In this document: one piece after another, positions 52,653-64,000 of the stretch | Position numbering within the stretch: position 1 is the stretch's first letter | How the letters are laid out: each line of letters begins with the position of its first letter | DNA from: Cruorifilaria tuberocauda | Taxonomy: Eukaryota > Nematoda > Chromadorea > Rhabditida > Onchocercidae | Reading direction: 5' to 3' | Length of the DNA: 64,000 nucleotides | NCBI GenBank assembly: GCA_013365365.1 | Contig: JABVXU010000199.1 | Coordinates: forward strand, 1 to 64,000 | Translations under genes and position numbers: made by a program | The notes under the pieces: model-generated | Told to the model about the DNA's origin: nothing | Database searches by the model: none | The model's input: only the letters and a program-made list of their open reading frames with translations

Positions 52653-54470
52653 TTAGGAAGTGGCTAACCAGTCAATTAGACCGTGACGCATCATTTCTAT
52701 TTCATCCCATCCAAGTCGCTGTTTTTGCATTGATGGCATCTACAAATAAACTCATTATAAGTGTATACATGTGTGTTTAATTTATTTATCTGTTTATCAA
52801 TATATTTAATCACTCGTTTATTCATTTAATTATTTTTATATATGTAGTTTAAGTATACGTAGGGTAGTAGTTTTTGTAAAATAATAGGTAAGCAGAAATT
52901 TTTTTCTTATTTAGATGAAATTATTTTTCCACTTGAAATTTTTTATTTGAAATTCTTTTTTTGAAAATTTTTATTCCAAAACTCTCAAAATTGATGACTT
53001 TTTTGTTTTCCAATGGAAATATTGTATGAAAATAAATACTGTTGATGCCGAGAATAAGTGTTACGATACTTACCCTATTGCTAATATCATCATCCTGCCC
53101 AGCACTGCTTCGAGATTTAGAGGGCATTACCGTCGGGAAATCAGTCGATTTCTGAATTATTTACGTTACTTTATAATTATTAGTTACTGTTGGAATGTTC
53201 ATGAACTTGGGACTAACATCCTGAAAATTCCCTACAAATCTTACTCGTTCTTCTTTTTTTCTTTCCTTTTCATCGATCTTTTCTGCTGTGGCAGAAGCGG
53301 ATGATTCAACGATCGATTCTGGCAAAAGAGGCTTCGGATAGATTTGTATGTCAACACTCTACAACTTAATCATTTTCTGTTTTAGAACGAACAAAGAAAC
53401 CACGATTTGTGTCGTCACTCTCGATCTAACATATCACTGTTATCATCTTATGTTACTATCAGCCTATAGTTATTTTCGTCTAAAAATTACATTTTGATTA
53501 ACGATGAATAATAAATCCTGCTTCTCGGATATGATAAATATCAGATATCATACTAAATAATAGCTCATGATGTTGATCAACATTAAGTAAAATAAGATAA
53601 TAACGAAATTATAGAGACGTATTAGTGAAAATCACTGAATCACCTTGTATGATTGAAATTCGATACTCATCAAGATATTACTGCTAAATTAAACTAACTC
53701 TACTAATAGATTTTAATAGTATAATTTTATCAATCAAAATTTTCTTACTCATTCTTGGCTATAATCAATGTTGCTATTGAGATATTTGTAATTTGGATTT
53801 CATATCGTTAATCAATAAATTCAAACCAATAAAAATACAAACAAATGAAAGAATGAAGTTAATTTTTGATAAGGAATCATTTTGAAATAAGATAGAAAGC
53901 CATTTTATAAAAATAATATGTTTAATTATCAAAAATTGGATAGTGTCATAAGGTAAAATATATTTATAATTCATTGTGATTGGATTTATTTTAAAGATAG
54001 AAATAAGGAGAGAGAGAGAAAAGAGAGGGAGAGAGAAGGATGAAGAAAAAAAGAATTGAGTTATATTTAACCTGATTATTAAGAATATTTCGGGCGAACA
54101 TTATAGAAGCAACAATACCCATTAATGTAAGTACGACAACGGATAAAATTCGAATTACTTTATGGAAAGTTGATACTTTTTCAAGACTACTTTGTAAAGC
54201 AACAGAAATTATCTCCTGAAATTCTAATTTGTAAGTATCAATTAATTACTGTATGCATTATTCGTAAGATCAAATCCGATGAATACAAGAAGTTTAAAGT
54301 TAGTCGAGATTTTCCAATATTTGAGGTATTTTTTCCTTTTTGCTTTTACTGATTCAATCAATCCAAAGTAATATATGAAATGTAAACTTTGCCGTAATAT
54401 TATTCTTCAGTTGTACACTGAATGCCATATTAAGAATGATAAAGAGTAGAGTATAAATTTCTCGAGACAT
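52653..54470 (-). CDS. Unrecognised 167-residue single-pass membrane protein
   Basis: Five exons, all in phase 0 (54470-54417, 54215-54072, 53358-53218, 53151-53074, 52739-52653), give 167 residues. The first exon is a signal-peptide-like leader (MSREIYTLLFIILNMAFS). The second holds a short extracellular part and a membrane segment around residues 41-60 (ILSVVVLTLMGIVASIMF) followed by Arg. The remaining 100 residues are polar and probably cytoplasmic: a Pro/Ser stretch, a charged patch KIDEKERKKEER, a Ser/Asp-rich section, and a C-terminal block GWDEIEMMRHGLIDWLATS. I recognise no family. Each exon has good acceptor and donor sequences; the 3' exons have no ATG-initiated frame of any length. 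The 66-bp intron between exons 3 and 4 is short but workable. The leader is preceded by the acceptor TTCGTTCAG. Confidence 0.6.
54006..54050 (+). repeat. Polypurine (GA-rich) tract
   Basis: A run of G and A residues with GAGAGAGA units, inside the intron between exons 2 and 3 of the minus-strand membrane-protein gene. Confidence 0.7.
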
Positions 54471-55878
54471 CCGACCGCTTCGTACAACCTGAACGAAATA
54501 ATTAGAAAACTAATAAATTTATACAGTTTTTTTAAAAGATTTTTTTTCAATAGAATATGTTCAGAAGTATTCATTTTGATTACATGTACAATTTTAATTT
54601 TTCCCAGTTTATGATCTTTACTCGCTTACGAATTTCATAAATTTGATTACTTAAATTGCTTAAATTTCATTCTTTATGTAATCATAATTTATTGATTAAT
54701 TTAATTTATTCATTGAATTTTTTTTGCATTAGAATAAAGGAATGAAGACAGAAATTGAGTTATTAAATTTAAAAAAGTTATTAATATTTCAAGTCCATAA
54801 TTTAAAATGTGTGTGTGAGTATGTGTGGAAATAGGAAAAAATTGATGAATTAAATTACGAGGTTAAAATCAGGTCATTCTCTGATTAAAGAAATCTCGTG
54901 ATTCGAACGGACAGATATTTGATCATTGCGGTCATATCTGTTACAATTCTAATTTAACTGTATCTTCTGATGTTTTAATGGATCATGGGATCCTGCATTT
55001 TCCTTCTTGATCCTTCTGTCACAAATACGTATGAATCATTATCATTTCATCGTAGAAGTAAACAAAAGTTAATTGATTTTGATCTTTTCATTCAATAATT
55101 TAGCACTAATTGAGAAAACAATTTAGCGCCGATATTAAATTTTATCAGTAAAATAATAAAATGTAGTAATAATTTTTTTAGTCATTTGTCAAGGATCAAT
55201 GCTGTTATCAGTTTCGGCATAAAATATTTAAAAATTTAATCGATTGATATGAAACGAAAGTATTTACTTTGCTATCATCACTGATAATTGGCAAAGAAAT
55301 AATTGATAGTGCGATAATTTTGATGATAATTATTGTATGATGCAAAATTCTTTTCCATTCACCATAGACTATACAATTACTTGGGGGAGATGAAGAGAAT
55401 TTAGATATTTAATTGTGATAAGTGAAAATTTTAAGTAAAATCAGTTATATAAGTGAAGTAGCGGAACTATGAAGCATTTAGCAGGGGTGCTTTATCGTTT
55501 ATCGATCGTTCTAAAATAAATTAAGTTGCAGAAACTTAAAAAAAAATATTTTTCAAGGCAAAAAGAGAATCAATGAAATAGTGAAACTTGCTAAGCATAA
55601 GAGAGAAAAACAAATTGATGAAAAGAATAACTTTCCGGATATTTATTTATAAATATACAAGTAAGTAGAGAAATAATTCTCATAAATTAATAATTGTCAT
55701 AATCGGTCGAAAACTCTCGTACTAACTTACAGTAAAATACATTCTTTTAAAAACATCTTATTTTTTAGGTAGCATTTTTCGAGAAGCGATAATTTCAGTG
55801 AATTCTGATAAGAATAGAAAAGTTAAAAAACAAAAAAGAGGAAAGAAGTTGAGGAATTTCTGTAAATGATACGATCAG
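54471..55878. other. Divergent intergenic region, no gene seen
   Basis: AT-rich DNA between the minus-strand membrane-protein gene and the plus-strand acyltransferase. It contains a short TG-rich stretch near 54810 and no conserved coding. Confidence 0.5.
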
Positions 55879-58719
55879 ATGAAGTTAACAAGTTGGAAAA
55901 TGAAATTTTCACCGCAGATCTTTCGTCCATTATTGGGTATCTTATTTGGTACCATCCTTTTCTTAACATCATTCTTTGGTAATTCAGTGATTACACTTAT
56001 CTTACCAATAGTTTATCTCAATCGTCATCGTCAATGGCGTTTGTTAATTGATCGAGCAATTAGCTTCTGGATTATTATTCCGGTTGTAAGTTTCTTATTT
56101 CTTTTAAATCATTTTTCATTTTATTCCTTTATTCTCATCCATTATTAACTCTTATAATCCTTTTCATAAAAATTCTCTTACTTTTAATTGAATACTTAAA
56201 AGATGTTTTTTATACGAATTTGCTATCAAAACAGTGAAATGAGTGATAGTCTATGATAAATGATTGAAATGAATGGAAATGAAATAATATTAACGAATGA
56301 TAAATTATATCATTTAATCTAATTTGAAGTTGATAAGTTTTTCTATTAGTTTGAATTTGAATTAAATGTAATTGTTAGTACGAATTTTTTCAAAAGAGTT
56401 AGTTTTTTATTAGGAAATTTATGCAATAGGAAGATTGTATGATTTGAATAAATCATTACAGCTTTTGTAAATGTTTTATAATAAATCGTTCTTTTATTTC
56501 AGACTTTTTTGGAATATATATTTGGTGTCAAATTCAAGATAACAGGTGATATAATTGATTATGATCGTCCAGCAGTGATAGTAATGAATCATCGAACAAG
56601 ACTTGATTGGATGTATTTTTGGGTGGCATTATTTAAGATAAATCCATGGCTGTTAATTAGCTCGAAAATTGTTTTAAAAGCTGAACTTCGTCATGTGCCA
56701 GCAGCAGGTTTTCTTTTCTATATTTTAAAATTTCACATAAAATCATTCGGATATCTGGTCAAAAATTTTATAATCTTTTATTTAAGCGAATTTTACAATA
56801 ACTATGTTTGATTTAATAGATATAATCCAAATTAAATTGATTTGAATTGATTGATAAATGAAATGAAATAAATAGTATTCGATTTAATAATGATTGTTTG
56901 ATTTATTAAAGGTTTTGGAATGGAAGCAAATCAGTTCATTTTTTTGAATCGTGAGATAAAAACTGATAAAGAACGAATTTCGGAAGCAATCCATTACTAT
57001 GCATCTATTGGAAGTAATTATCAGGTTTATTATTCGTAATTACCAATTTCATTCTTTTGTGAACAAAGTTATTCTTCCACAAATATACATTTATCATCCG
57101 TTATCAATTTGGCGATTGCAAATGTATTGATTGATATGAATGCTTAAATAATTATTAATTGGTGTGTGATACCTCATAAATAATTGCCTTCAAAAAGTTC
57201 AATAAATAAATTCCTTCATAACTTTTACCATATTTAATTATCATACTTAGAGTAAATTTATCTTATCAAATATCTTTTGAAATGCAGCATAAACAATAAG
57301 CCGTAGTCCAATGCTATTATCAATTGCAACATATTTAAGAAATTAAAAAGAATGGTCAAATTTTTAATATACAAAGAAAATTCCACCTTAATTAATATAC
57401 TATCATACATTTTATGTAGTTACTCGAAAAATTTTTTAAATTTTAGCAACTTTCATCAATTTCAAACAATTACCGTAATTAATCATTTATTCTTTTTAAT
57501 CTGTTTTTAGATATTATTATTTCCTGAAGGAACGGATAAGACACCGAACACAACGATGAAAAGCAATACGTATGCAAAAAAGAATGGTTTAAAACAATTG
57601 AACAATCTAATCTATCCTCGTTCAGCTGGGTTTATTCATTTTATCAATGAGATGAGACGTCGTTCGTTTATCAAATTATTTATTACATTAAATTATCACT
57701 AGTTGTATTGAGATAATAAAAGATAAATAAAGATTCCACTTCTATTTCAAGTGATAACTTTTTGATTTAGATAATTACATCGAATGTATTTATGATGTAA
57801 CTATTGCTTATCCGGTAAATGTGGTCCAGTCTGAAATTAATCTAATCTTAACTGGTCGTACACCACAGCAAGTATTATTTCATATTGAACGAATCGATCT
57901 ATCATGCATACCATCTGAAGATCATGATATCGCTCAATGGATTAATGAGTGCTTAATCCTTTCTCTTTTTTTAATTTAAAAATTTCAAATTCAGCATATT
58001 GGTTGAATGAAAATTAATAGGTATTAGAAATATTGGTGATTAGATCAAAAATGAATAAATATGGGAGCAAACAAAGGAAAACATTGATTTAGATAGAGGA
58101 GTAGTTTGACAGATAAAATTCAAGTTAGATATAAAATAAACTTAAATATTTTAGCAATCCTCTAAAATTCTTTCAAATATTATATTTAAAAGGATACAAT
58201 TTTTTAGGTTATGGATTGCAAAGGACGAGAAGTTAGATCTATTTTATTCACAGAAATCGCCACGAGTACATTTTCCAAATGATAAAAATAAATTTGCATG
58301 GGAGGTAGGTGAGCTAGAAATCAAGATTGAAGGATTTCAATGAAGATAAAAAATGATGTGCTGTTCCACATTTCAGGAAGATAATCAACTTCAGAAAGCA
58401 TTTAAATTATTTGTACTCTGTTGCTGGTTATCACTGACTGCTATTTGGTTTTATTATTTGACATTTTTACGATTTGCTCAGGTAATTTATTAAATCCTTT
58501 CTCCAACAATTAATCCTGCTCGTAATCATATGAATCATAGTTATGCTTCATTCATGTAAGTCACTGAAATCAAAAAGGACATTGATCGTTAAATTTATTT
58601 AGGTGCTTTTTGGATATTTCGTTTTTGCATATGCTTATATAAATGGTAGATATGGTGGTATCCAACGAATGGTATATGTTAAGTGGTGGCATTCAATGAA
58701 AGCAAAAACACTTCATTAG
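55879..58719 (+). CDS. LCLAT1: LCLAT1-type lysophospholipid acyltransferase
   Basis: Eight exons (55879-56082, 56503-56707, 56912-57024, 57511-57661, 57771-57948, 58208-58304, 58377-58481, 58603-58719) give 389 residues, close to the family length. An N-terminal hydrophobic segment (residues about 15-45) precedes the PlsC acyltransferase domain. Block I is NHRTRLDW with H98 and D103 of the HX4D site; block III is FPEGTDKT (P179-E180-G181). Further matches are SNTYAKKNGL, VTIAYP and the C-terminal pair of membrane segments. LCLAT1 (ALCAT1/LYCAT) and the nematode ACL-8/9/10 enzymes acylate lysophosphatidylinositol and lysocardiolipin at ER-type membranes. The first ATG of the frame is used. The joint between exons 4 and 5 (C|AT) is phase-correct but slightly shorter than in the vertebrate protein. 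It is convergent with USP39, 371 bp away. Confidence 0.9.
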
Positions 58720-59090
58720 TAACACTTTATTTAATAATTATAGTTTTACCAATTTCTACTCTTGATTCCACCAATTATTTGTTATGTGATTTTCGGATAT
58801 TGTGAAAAAACTTCAAATTTCATTTCATCTATCTGTAATAGTTGTTTTGGGTTTCTCATTTATGTCGTAATTTGAACTAATTTTCAATATTGTTTCTCGA
58901 AAAAGAGAGATCGCGAATTTGAGAGACCAACATTTTTGTTTTTGAAGATCCTTCTCATGTTCTTTTTCCAAAAAAATATAATACAGAACTGCTAGGACAA
59001 AGAAACGGGAAAAAATGTGCAAATCTATCGCCTGAATTGAAAACATATAATATTTTACATCATAATCAAAATAATAATTGAAACAAAAAA

Positions 59091-62000
59091 TTACTGTTCC
59101 ATTTTTTCTGCAGTTTCTTCTTCTCCACCCTCTTCTGTCTCACCAGCACGCTGTTCACGTGTTTTCGAAGTATTCAAACGCCAAATCTAAAATTTTTGAA
59201 GAAATTTTTTCTTGCTTAATTCGGTTTACAATGTTATAAGTGAGATTCGAATATATACATCTATTGTGCATAAGTAAAACAACATGAATTGATAAATTCG
59301 ACAACCTGTATATAAGATTCGGCTAACGTAATCATCTGTGGTAATATTTCTTTCACGTGCAAATCTTCCAATTCATACCATTTCTGAGTACCCTAAAAAT
59401 AGCACATACGACTGATTGTAATTTGACATACTTTGGGATGTGCAAAAAAATATTAATTGAATATAAGTGATAAAAAGAGACAAACATTATGGAGAATTTG
59501 TATACGATAAGAACCAGACGACGGCGGGCCATCATGAACAATATTTGAAACGAGATCATAGGTTGTATATTTATGCATAGGACGCATCTCTTCCGCCAAA
59601 CAATCATACAAGTCAACATTGCTAAAACAGAAGAATTTCTCATCATAACCGCCCACTATTTAAGGAGCTTTGAAATTATAAAATTATCAGAGTGAAGATG
59701 TAAAATTAGAATAGGAAAACATTCTATATCCCGAGTGAGCTTTTCAGTTCATCAGATTACAAGATGGCTAAGATCTGAATATGTATACAACCAAAATTAT
59801 TCATTACCTTATAGGAAAATTGACGATTGTAGGGTTTTTTTCAACGAACCATTGATTCTTATGAAATCTTTTGTAAGTTATAATTAAATAAGGCGGCAAA
59901 CGGACTAGTTGAAAACGCTTCATGAAATTTTCACTGTACGTTTTATATTCCTGTAACAGTATATATAGTGAAATTAAATACAAGAATTTTTGTGTATCTA
60001 GAAATGAGCTGATTTCTAATAATGCTAGTAATAATGTTTGTGTAAAACTTGAAGGAAGAAAAAGATAATCACTTTCTCCGTAGCTCCATTAAACTTAGTC
60101 AATAACACGGAAAGTGGCACTTGCGGTATAATATTCTGCAACAATTCATCACGATATAAGGGGGCAGCTGGTAAATCCAACGTAAGATAAAGAAATGGAA
60201 TTTCCAGTTTCTTCTCTGAAAAAAGGAAGTTTATAAATAAATATTCAATTATATAAGAAAGTGACATCAAAGGGTAATGAAACATTCGTCAGAATATTCG
60301 ACAGACACCTTTATATTCATCGCTTTCTAGTAAACTTTTTCGTGCTTCCTCGGTTGTTTCGACCGGTATAACTTTCCGTGTAAATTCATGCAATCGACCC
60401 CGAAATATCTTGTAGATAATTGACGACGATGTTTTGCGGGTACCATTCAATGCTACATGAAGCGTATTCAACAAAAAATTTAAAAATTCGGCCGCGTCAC
60501 CTGTAAATTTCAAAATAAAATGTCAGATCAAAGATATGATTAAATTTTGATCTCAAAAAATTTTCTTTTTCTACGACTTATGCATTTATACATGAAATTA
60601 TTCTTCAAAATTAATGAAGCAAACCTTGTTTGGTGATTTGAAATTTTTTGTTGCTGCATAATACGCTTGCTTGCAACATTTCATGAGGTGAAACATGTGC
60701 TTTAAAAGCCTTTGGATTCCACAATTTCCTGATCAATTCACCAAACCGCTTTGGTAATAGCGTTAATTTATCACCAGGAGGCCTTCTTATATTTATATAA
60801 TTTTCTTCGCGTAGAAAATAATCGCGAAGAGGTGGAACATGTGAAAGAGCCTAAAAAAATGACCTTGTCCGACATTTTTATTTTTTTCATATTATTTCAT
60901 AAAATATTTTTTCCGAACTAGTGATATTAAAAAAAAAATTCTCTAAAAAGATATTAAAAATCCTCTCCAACTAATTTAACACTATTGAATCATTGCTACT
61001 GCAGTAGAGCTGCAGCAAATGTTAAGCATATGTAAACCGCAATATAGTGAGATATTATCGTCAAGTACTAGGACTGGGGATGCAACCGAATGCTAATTAC
61101 TAATGTGTTTAGTTAATTTGTGAGTTGAATAGAAAATAAAAATTTCAAAATGAAGACTCACGTGTAATACCACATTTTCATAGTCGTTGGCTTTGATATT
61201 ATTCAGACCTACAACACCTGGATAGTAAGTTGTCCCATCAAAGGCTCGAGCCATCTTTCCCATCTTATCGATTTCCATGATGTATTTTGTCATATAAGTT
61301 GGTTTCAGAACATACTAAAGAAATTCGAATGTTAATTTCTTTAGAATGGTATAAATACGTTTTTTTGACTTAATGAAGAATTGATAATTTTCTACTAGTT
61401 AGTAAAATAACAACCTTGATATCATCCAGTGATGGATCGATGATTTCATAATTATCTGGTAAACAGTAAAACTTTAACGTGCTCAGATTCAGGAAAACTC
61501 GATGGTTGGTATCCAGTGAATGGGTGTACGCATGCGTACTCGTACCTCGACCCTGAAAATCATTAAACATTATAAAAAAATATGGTCTAATAGTCTAAGA
61601 CTTCAATTATGTCGGAAGTCATCAAACAAACTAATTAGAAAATAAATCCGTACAATTTAAGATTCACCTGGAAATATTTCCCACAAACCATACAAGCATA
61701 GACATTGATGTGCGATAATGAAACGGAACACAGCTTTTCAAAATCAAAGTCTAATGCGCATCTGCAAAAATAAATTTTGGACAGCTAAAAAGGAAGTACT
61801 AACTTTCTGGTATAAAGTACACTATACAATAAAAAAGGATGAATTTGAAAAAGCAAACCTATCAATAGTATCCAAATATGGGCACTGTCGACTTGGCTTT
61901 TCAATTTGTGCCTTTTTCAACGACCAAACTGCATCATTATCCGCATCAAGCAGCTCTGGACGCTCTTGTTCTTCTTTCAATAACCTGGCAATTTCCCGCT

Positions 62001-63600
62001 CTCTAGCTGTTGGCTCCTTTTTGACAATTTCTCTGTTATTTTGTTCTAAATTTGTATTATTCGTCTCAATTTCTAATCCCGCTCTTGAAGATGCACCTGG
62101 AATTGGAATTCTCCGAGTAAAACATGTAAATATTATATTTTGAACTAATTTAAAAAAATCTGCTAAATACGACTACGAGAATTAATTTAAAAAACGATGA
62201 CAGAAGAGGAAAATTCAAAATATACCATTAAGAATTTCACAGGTATCATTTCTTTTGTCTTTTTCTGAGGGAGAACGACGACGTTTCTCGTTTTTCGAAT
62301 GCTACAAACAATAAATGTTATTTACACAGGAAAGAGAGCACTTACGTCAATTTTCTGTTTTAATAATTTGGATCAAATTTTCGATTGATTTTCATATGAT
62401 TTTCAAGAAAATTTAGAGAATAACTAAGACCATCAGCTCGACTTTGCCAGAAATTTAAAGAAAATCAGATGCATTTCGAAACTGTTCATGACTATGGCAA
62501 CAGTGGCTATCCAACAGATGTGCAATGTATAACATAATAAAGACAAAACAAATGCCTTTTTTGACGACTTTGTGTCTTTATGACTTGAATGTCTGCGTTT
62601 CAACCGTATTCTCGAATCATCTCGACTGGTATCACTGCCAGAATTTGTTGACCGCGATCGTTTACGCTTTCTATCCCTTACATTACTAGCAGAATCTTCC
62701 TTACGACTTTTTCTTGAAACCTCATTTGGCGATTTACCTGGAAATATCATTTTAACGATGTGTAACGTCTGATAAAGGTCCCTATCTATAATACTTCGTC
62801 AAATATTGATGAATTACAAAGACAGATATAAAACTAAGTATAATATAAATCTAAAAACTACCAGCTTTAGTTGTTTCACGTTTTTCACTGCTATTCTCAG
62901 TTTCTACCAATTCGCCTTCTTCATTGTTTACAGAGACACCCTGAAAAGATGTTAGGATGAGAGATTTCCCTTTACTTAACAAATAAAATTTAATTTAATC
63001 AATATCAGCAATATGCAATCTTACAGGCGCCATTTCCTTTGCATTTTCAACATTTTGTTCACCAATCCGATGATTTTCACTGTGTTCATCCTAAAAATTA
63101 AACAAGGTTTTATATTATAGGATAAAATATTTTTTTCCTCTTTCTAAAAAATATAACATATTCCCTGAATTCGGCTAATCCTACAATCAATATCAACAGA
63201 AATATGTTTCACATTATATGAAATCCTATTGCTGCAATTTTAGCATATTAATAATAAACACTTGGACGATCAAGAAAATGCGGATTATAAGATGAAAAAT
63301 ACTTAGCAAGAAGAATATTAAAATTATTGACAATATATAACACATAACAACAACACCGATAACAATGACGATAGTAATTTATGGAAAAAGAGGTACAAAA
63401 GATGACTAATGCTTAAGGTAAATAATATGAGCACAAAACAATCAAATACAAGGTAATTTAATTTGAATAACAATACAATCGTACTAAATATCAAAAACTA
63501 AGTTTTAATTCATTAAATTTTTGATATTTCAAGTAGAACAAAACCGTACCTTATTTTCGTCACTTTCTTCTGCTCGTTTTCTATTCCTTGTTGTAACCAT
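59091..63600 (-). CDS. USP39: USP39 (Sad1) homologue, tri-snRNP splicing factor
   Basis: Sixteen exons (63600-63550, 63090-63025, 62940-62862, 62737-62556, 62301-62226, 62096-61859, 61761-61668, 61552-61415, 61314-61162, 60850-60625, 60500-60309, 60215-60073, 59950-59808, 59621-59486, 59392-59306, 59186-59091) give about 699 residues. An Arg/Ser/Glu-rich N-terminal third precedes a UBP zinc finger (CPYLDTID, then CALDFDFEKLC, ACMVCGKYFQGRG, HAYTH) and a USP-like domain. As in the family, the catalytic Cys box reads GLNNIKANDY (Asp where active enzymes have Cys), and the His box reads SGSYRI, with Ser for His. The human protein, a component of the U4/U6.U5 tri-snRNP, is likewise inactive. The N-terminal region is longer than in human. 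The exon 4 donor appears to be GC (AAG|GCATTT). The start is the first in-frame ATG. Confidence 0.92.
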
Positions 63601-64000
63601 TGTAACAAAATATTCTATAAATTATCTACTTACATATATAAACATCATAAAAATTATCCGTCAAAATTGAAATCGAATTTGAATTGCTTAATTCTATCTT
63701 AATTAATTAGATGATATACCGAGCAAAAAACCTCTACTTCCTTCCTTCTTCCGTACAACGGATAGCACCAACGGTAAAGAACAGAAGAAGCGGTGATCTT
63801 CTCTTTTCACACAGAAACCAAACATAAACTCGCTCGAAGATCATTGTGAAATTGTTCGGTCCAAAGTTGGTAAGGAACTATTGCCCTCAATGGCTACTGC
63901 TAGCTTTTATGAGTCTTGTAGTCGTTAATTGATATCAGTACGGTTTTCATCATATAATTCGTGGATAATAATGATAATATCAGTATCATTAATATCCAGC
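63601..64000. other. Upstream region of USP39
   Basis: No coding or RNA gene seen. It is presumably the USP39 promoter, perhaps shared with a gene beyond the window. Confidence 0.4.

Noticed and set aside
53385..53432. Possible extra exon of the membrane-protein gene (frame containing ESDDTNRG)
   Set aside because: Using it would need a 34-bp intron to the next exon. The phase-0 join without it works and gives a complete protein.
58825..59046. Minus-strand frame between LCLAT1 and USP39
   Set aside because: It lies in the convergent 3' UTR interval, has no domain, and USP39 already ends at 59091.

Overview
The window is AT-rich eukaryotic DNA with compact multi-exon genes. Introns have GT..AG ends with pyrimidine-rich 'TTTCAG'-type acceptors, and several first exons sit directly behind a strong 3' splice acceptor, as expected for spliced-leader (SL) trans-splicing. 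An SL1-like sequence lies at its left edge. With the gene set, this points to a nematode, most likely a filarial (clade III) worm; the species call is inference. Exons were joined by hand from reading frame, splice phase and remembered family alignments. Most joins are phase-consistent over whole genes, but no transcript data were available.

Layout. 1-3.4 kb: SL1-like sequence at 89, otherwise no supported gene. 3.4-6.4 kb (-): a protein with two RNase H-like domains that have lost catalytic residues. 6.4-7.3 kb: divergent intergenic DNA with a 17-bp repeat and an inverted repeat. 7.3-20.1 kb (+): ARID4 (RBBP1) homologue with Tudor, ARID and chromobarrel regions. 20.3-22.6 kb (-): COA4, then a C8orf76-like gene about 110 bp downstream, a candidate operon. 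22.75-28.9 kb (+): PHF10/BAF45A homologue. 30.7-36.0 kb (+): PPP1R21 homologue. 37.0-45.1 kb (+): SNAPC4 (SNPC-4) homologue. 46.8-47.9 kb (+): small Ig-domain protein. 49.35-51.7 kb (+): otubain. 52.65-54.5 kb (-): a five-exon 167-residue membrane protein that I do not recognise. 55.9-58.7 kb (+): LCLAT1-type acyltransferase. 59.1-63.6 kb (-): USP39.

Most genes are conserved nuclear housekeeping factors: chromatin (ARID4, PHF10), snRNA transcription (SNAPC4), splicing (USP39) and ubiquitin removal (otubain). Single genes serve mitochondrial complex IV assembly, endosomal trafficking and phospholipid remodelling. Apart from the candidate operon I see no functional cluster. The least conventional content is the tandem pseudo-RNase H protein, the SL1-like sequence, a possible short Tudor-only ARID4 isoform, the unrecognised membrane protein and the repeat/hairpin block at 6.85-7.0 kb.
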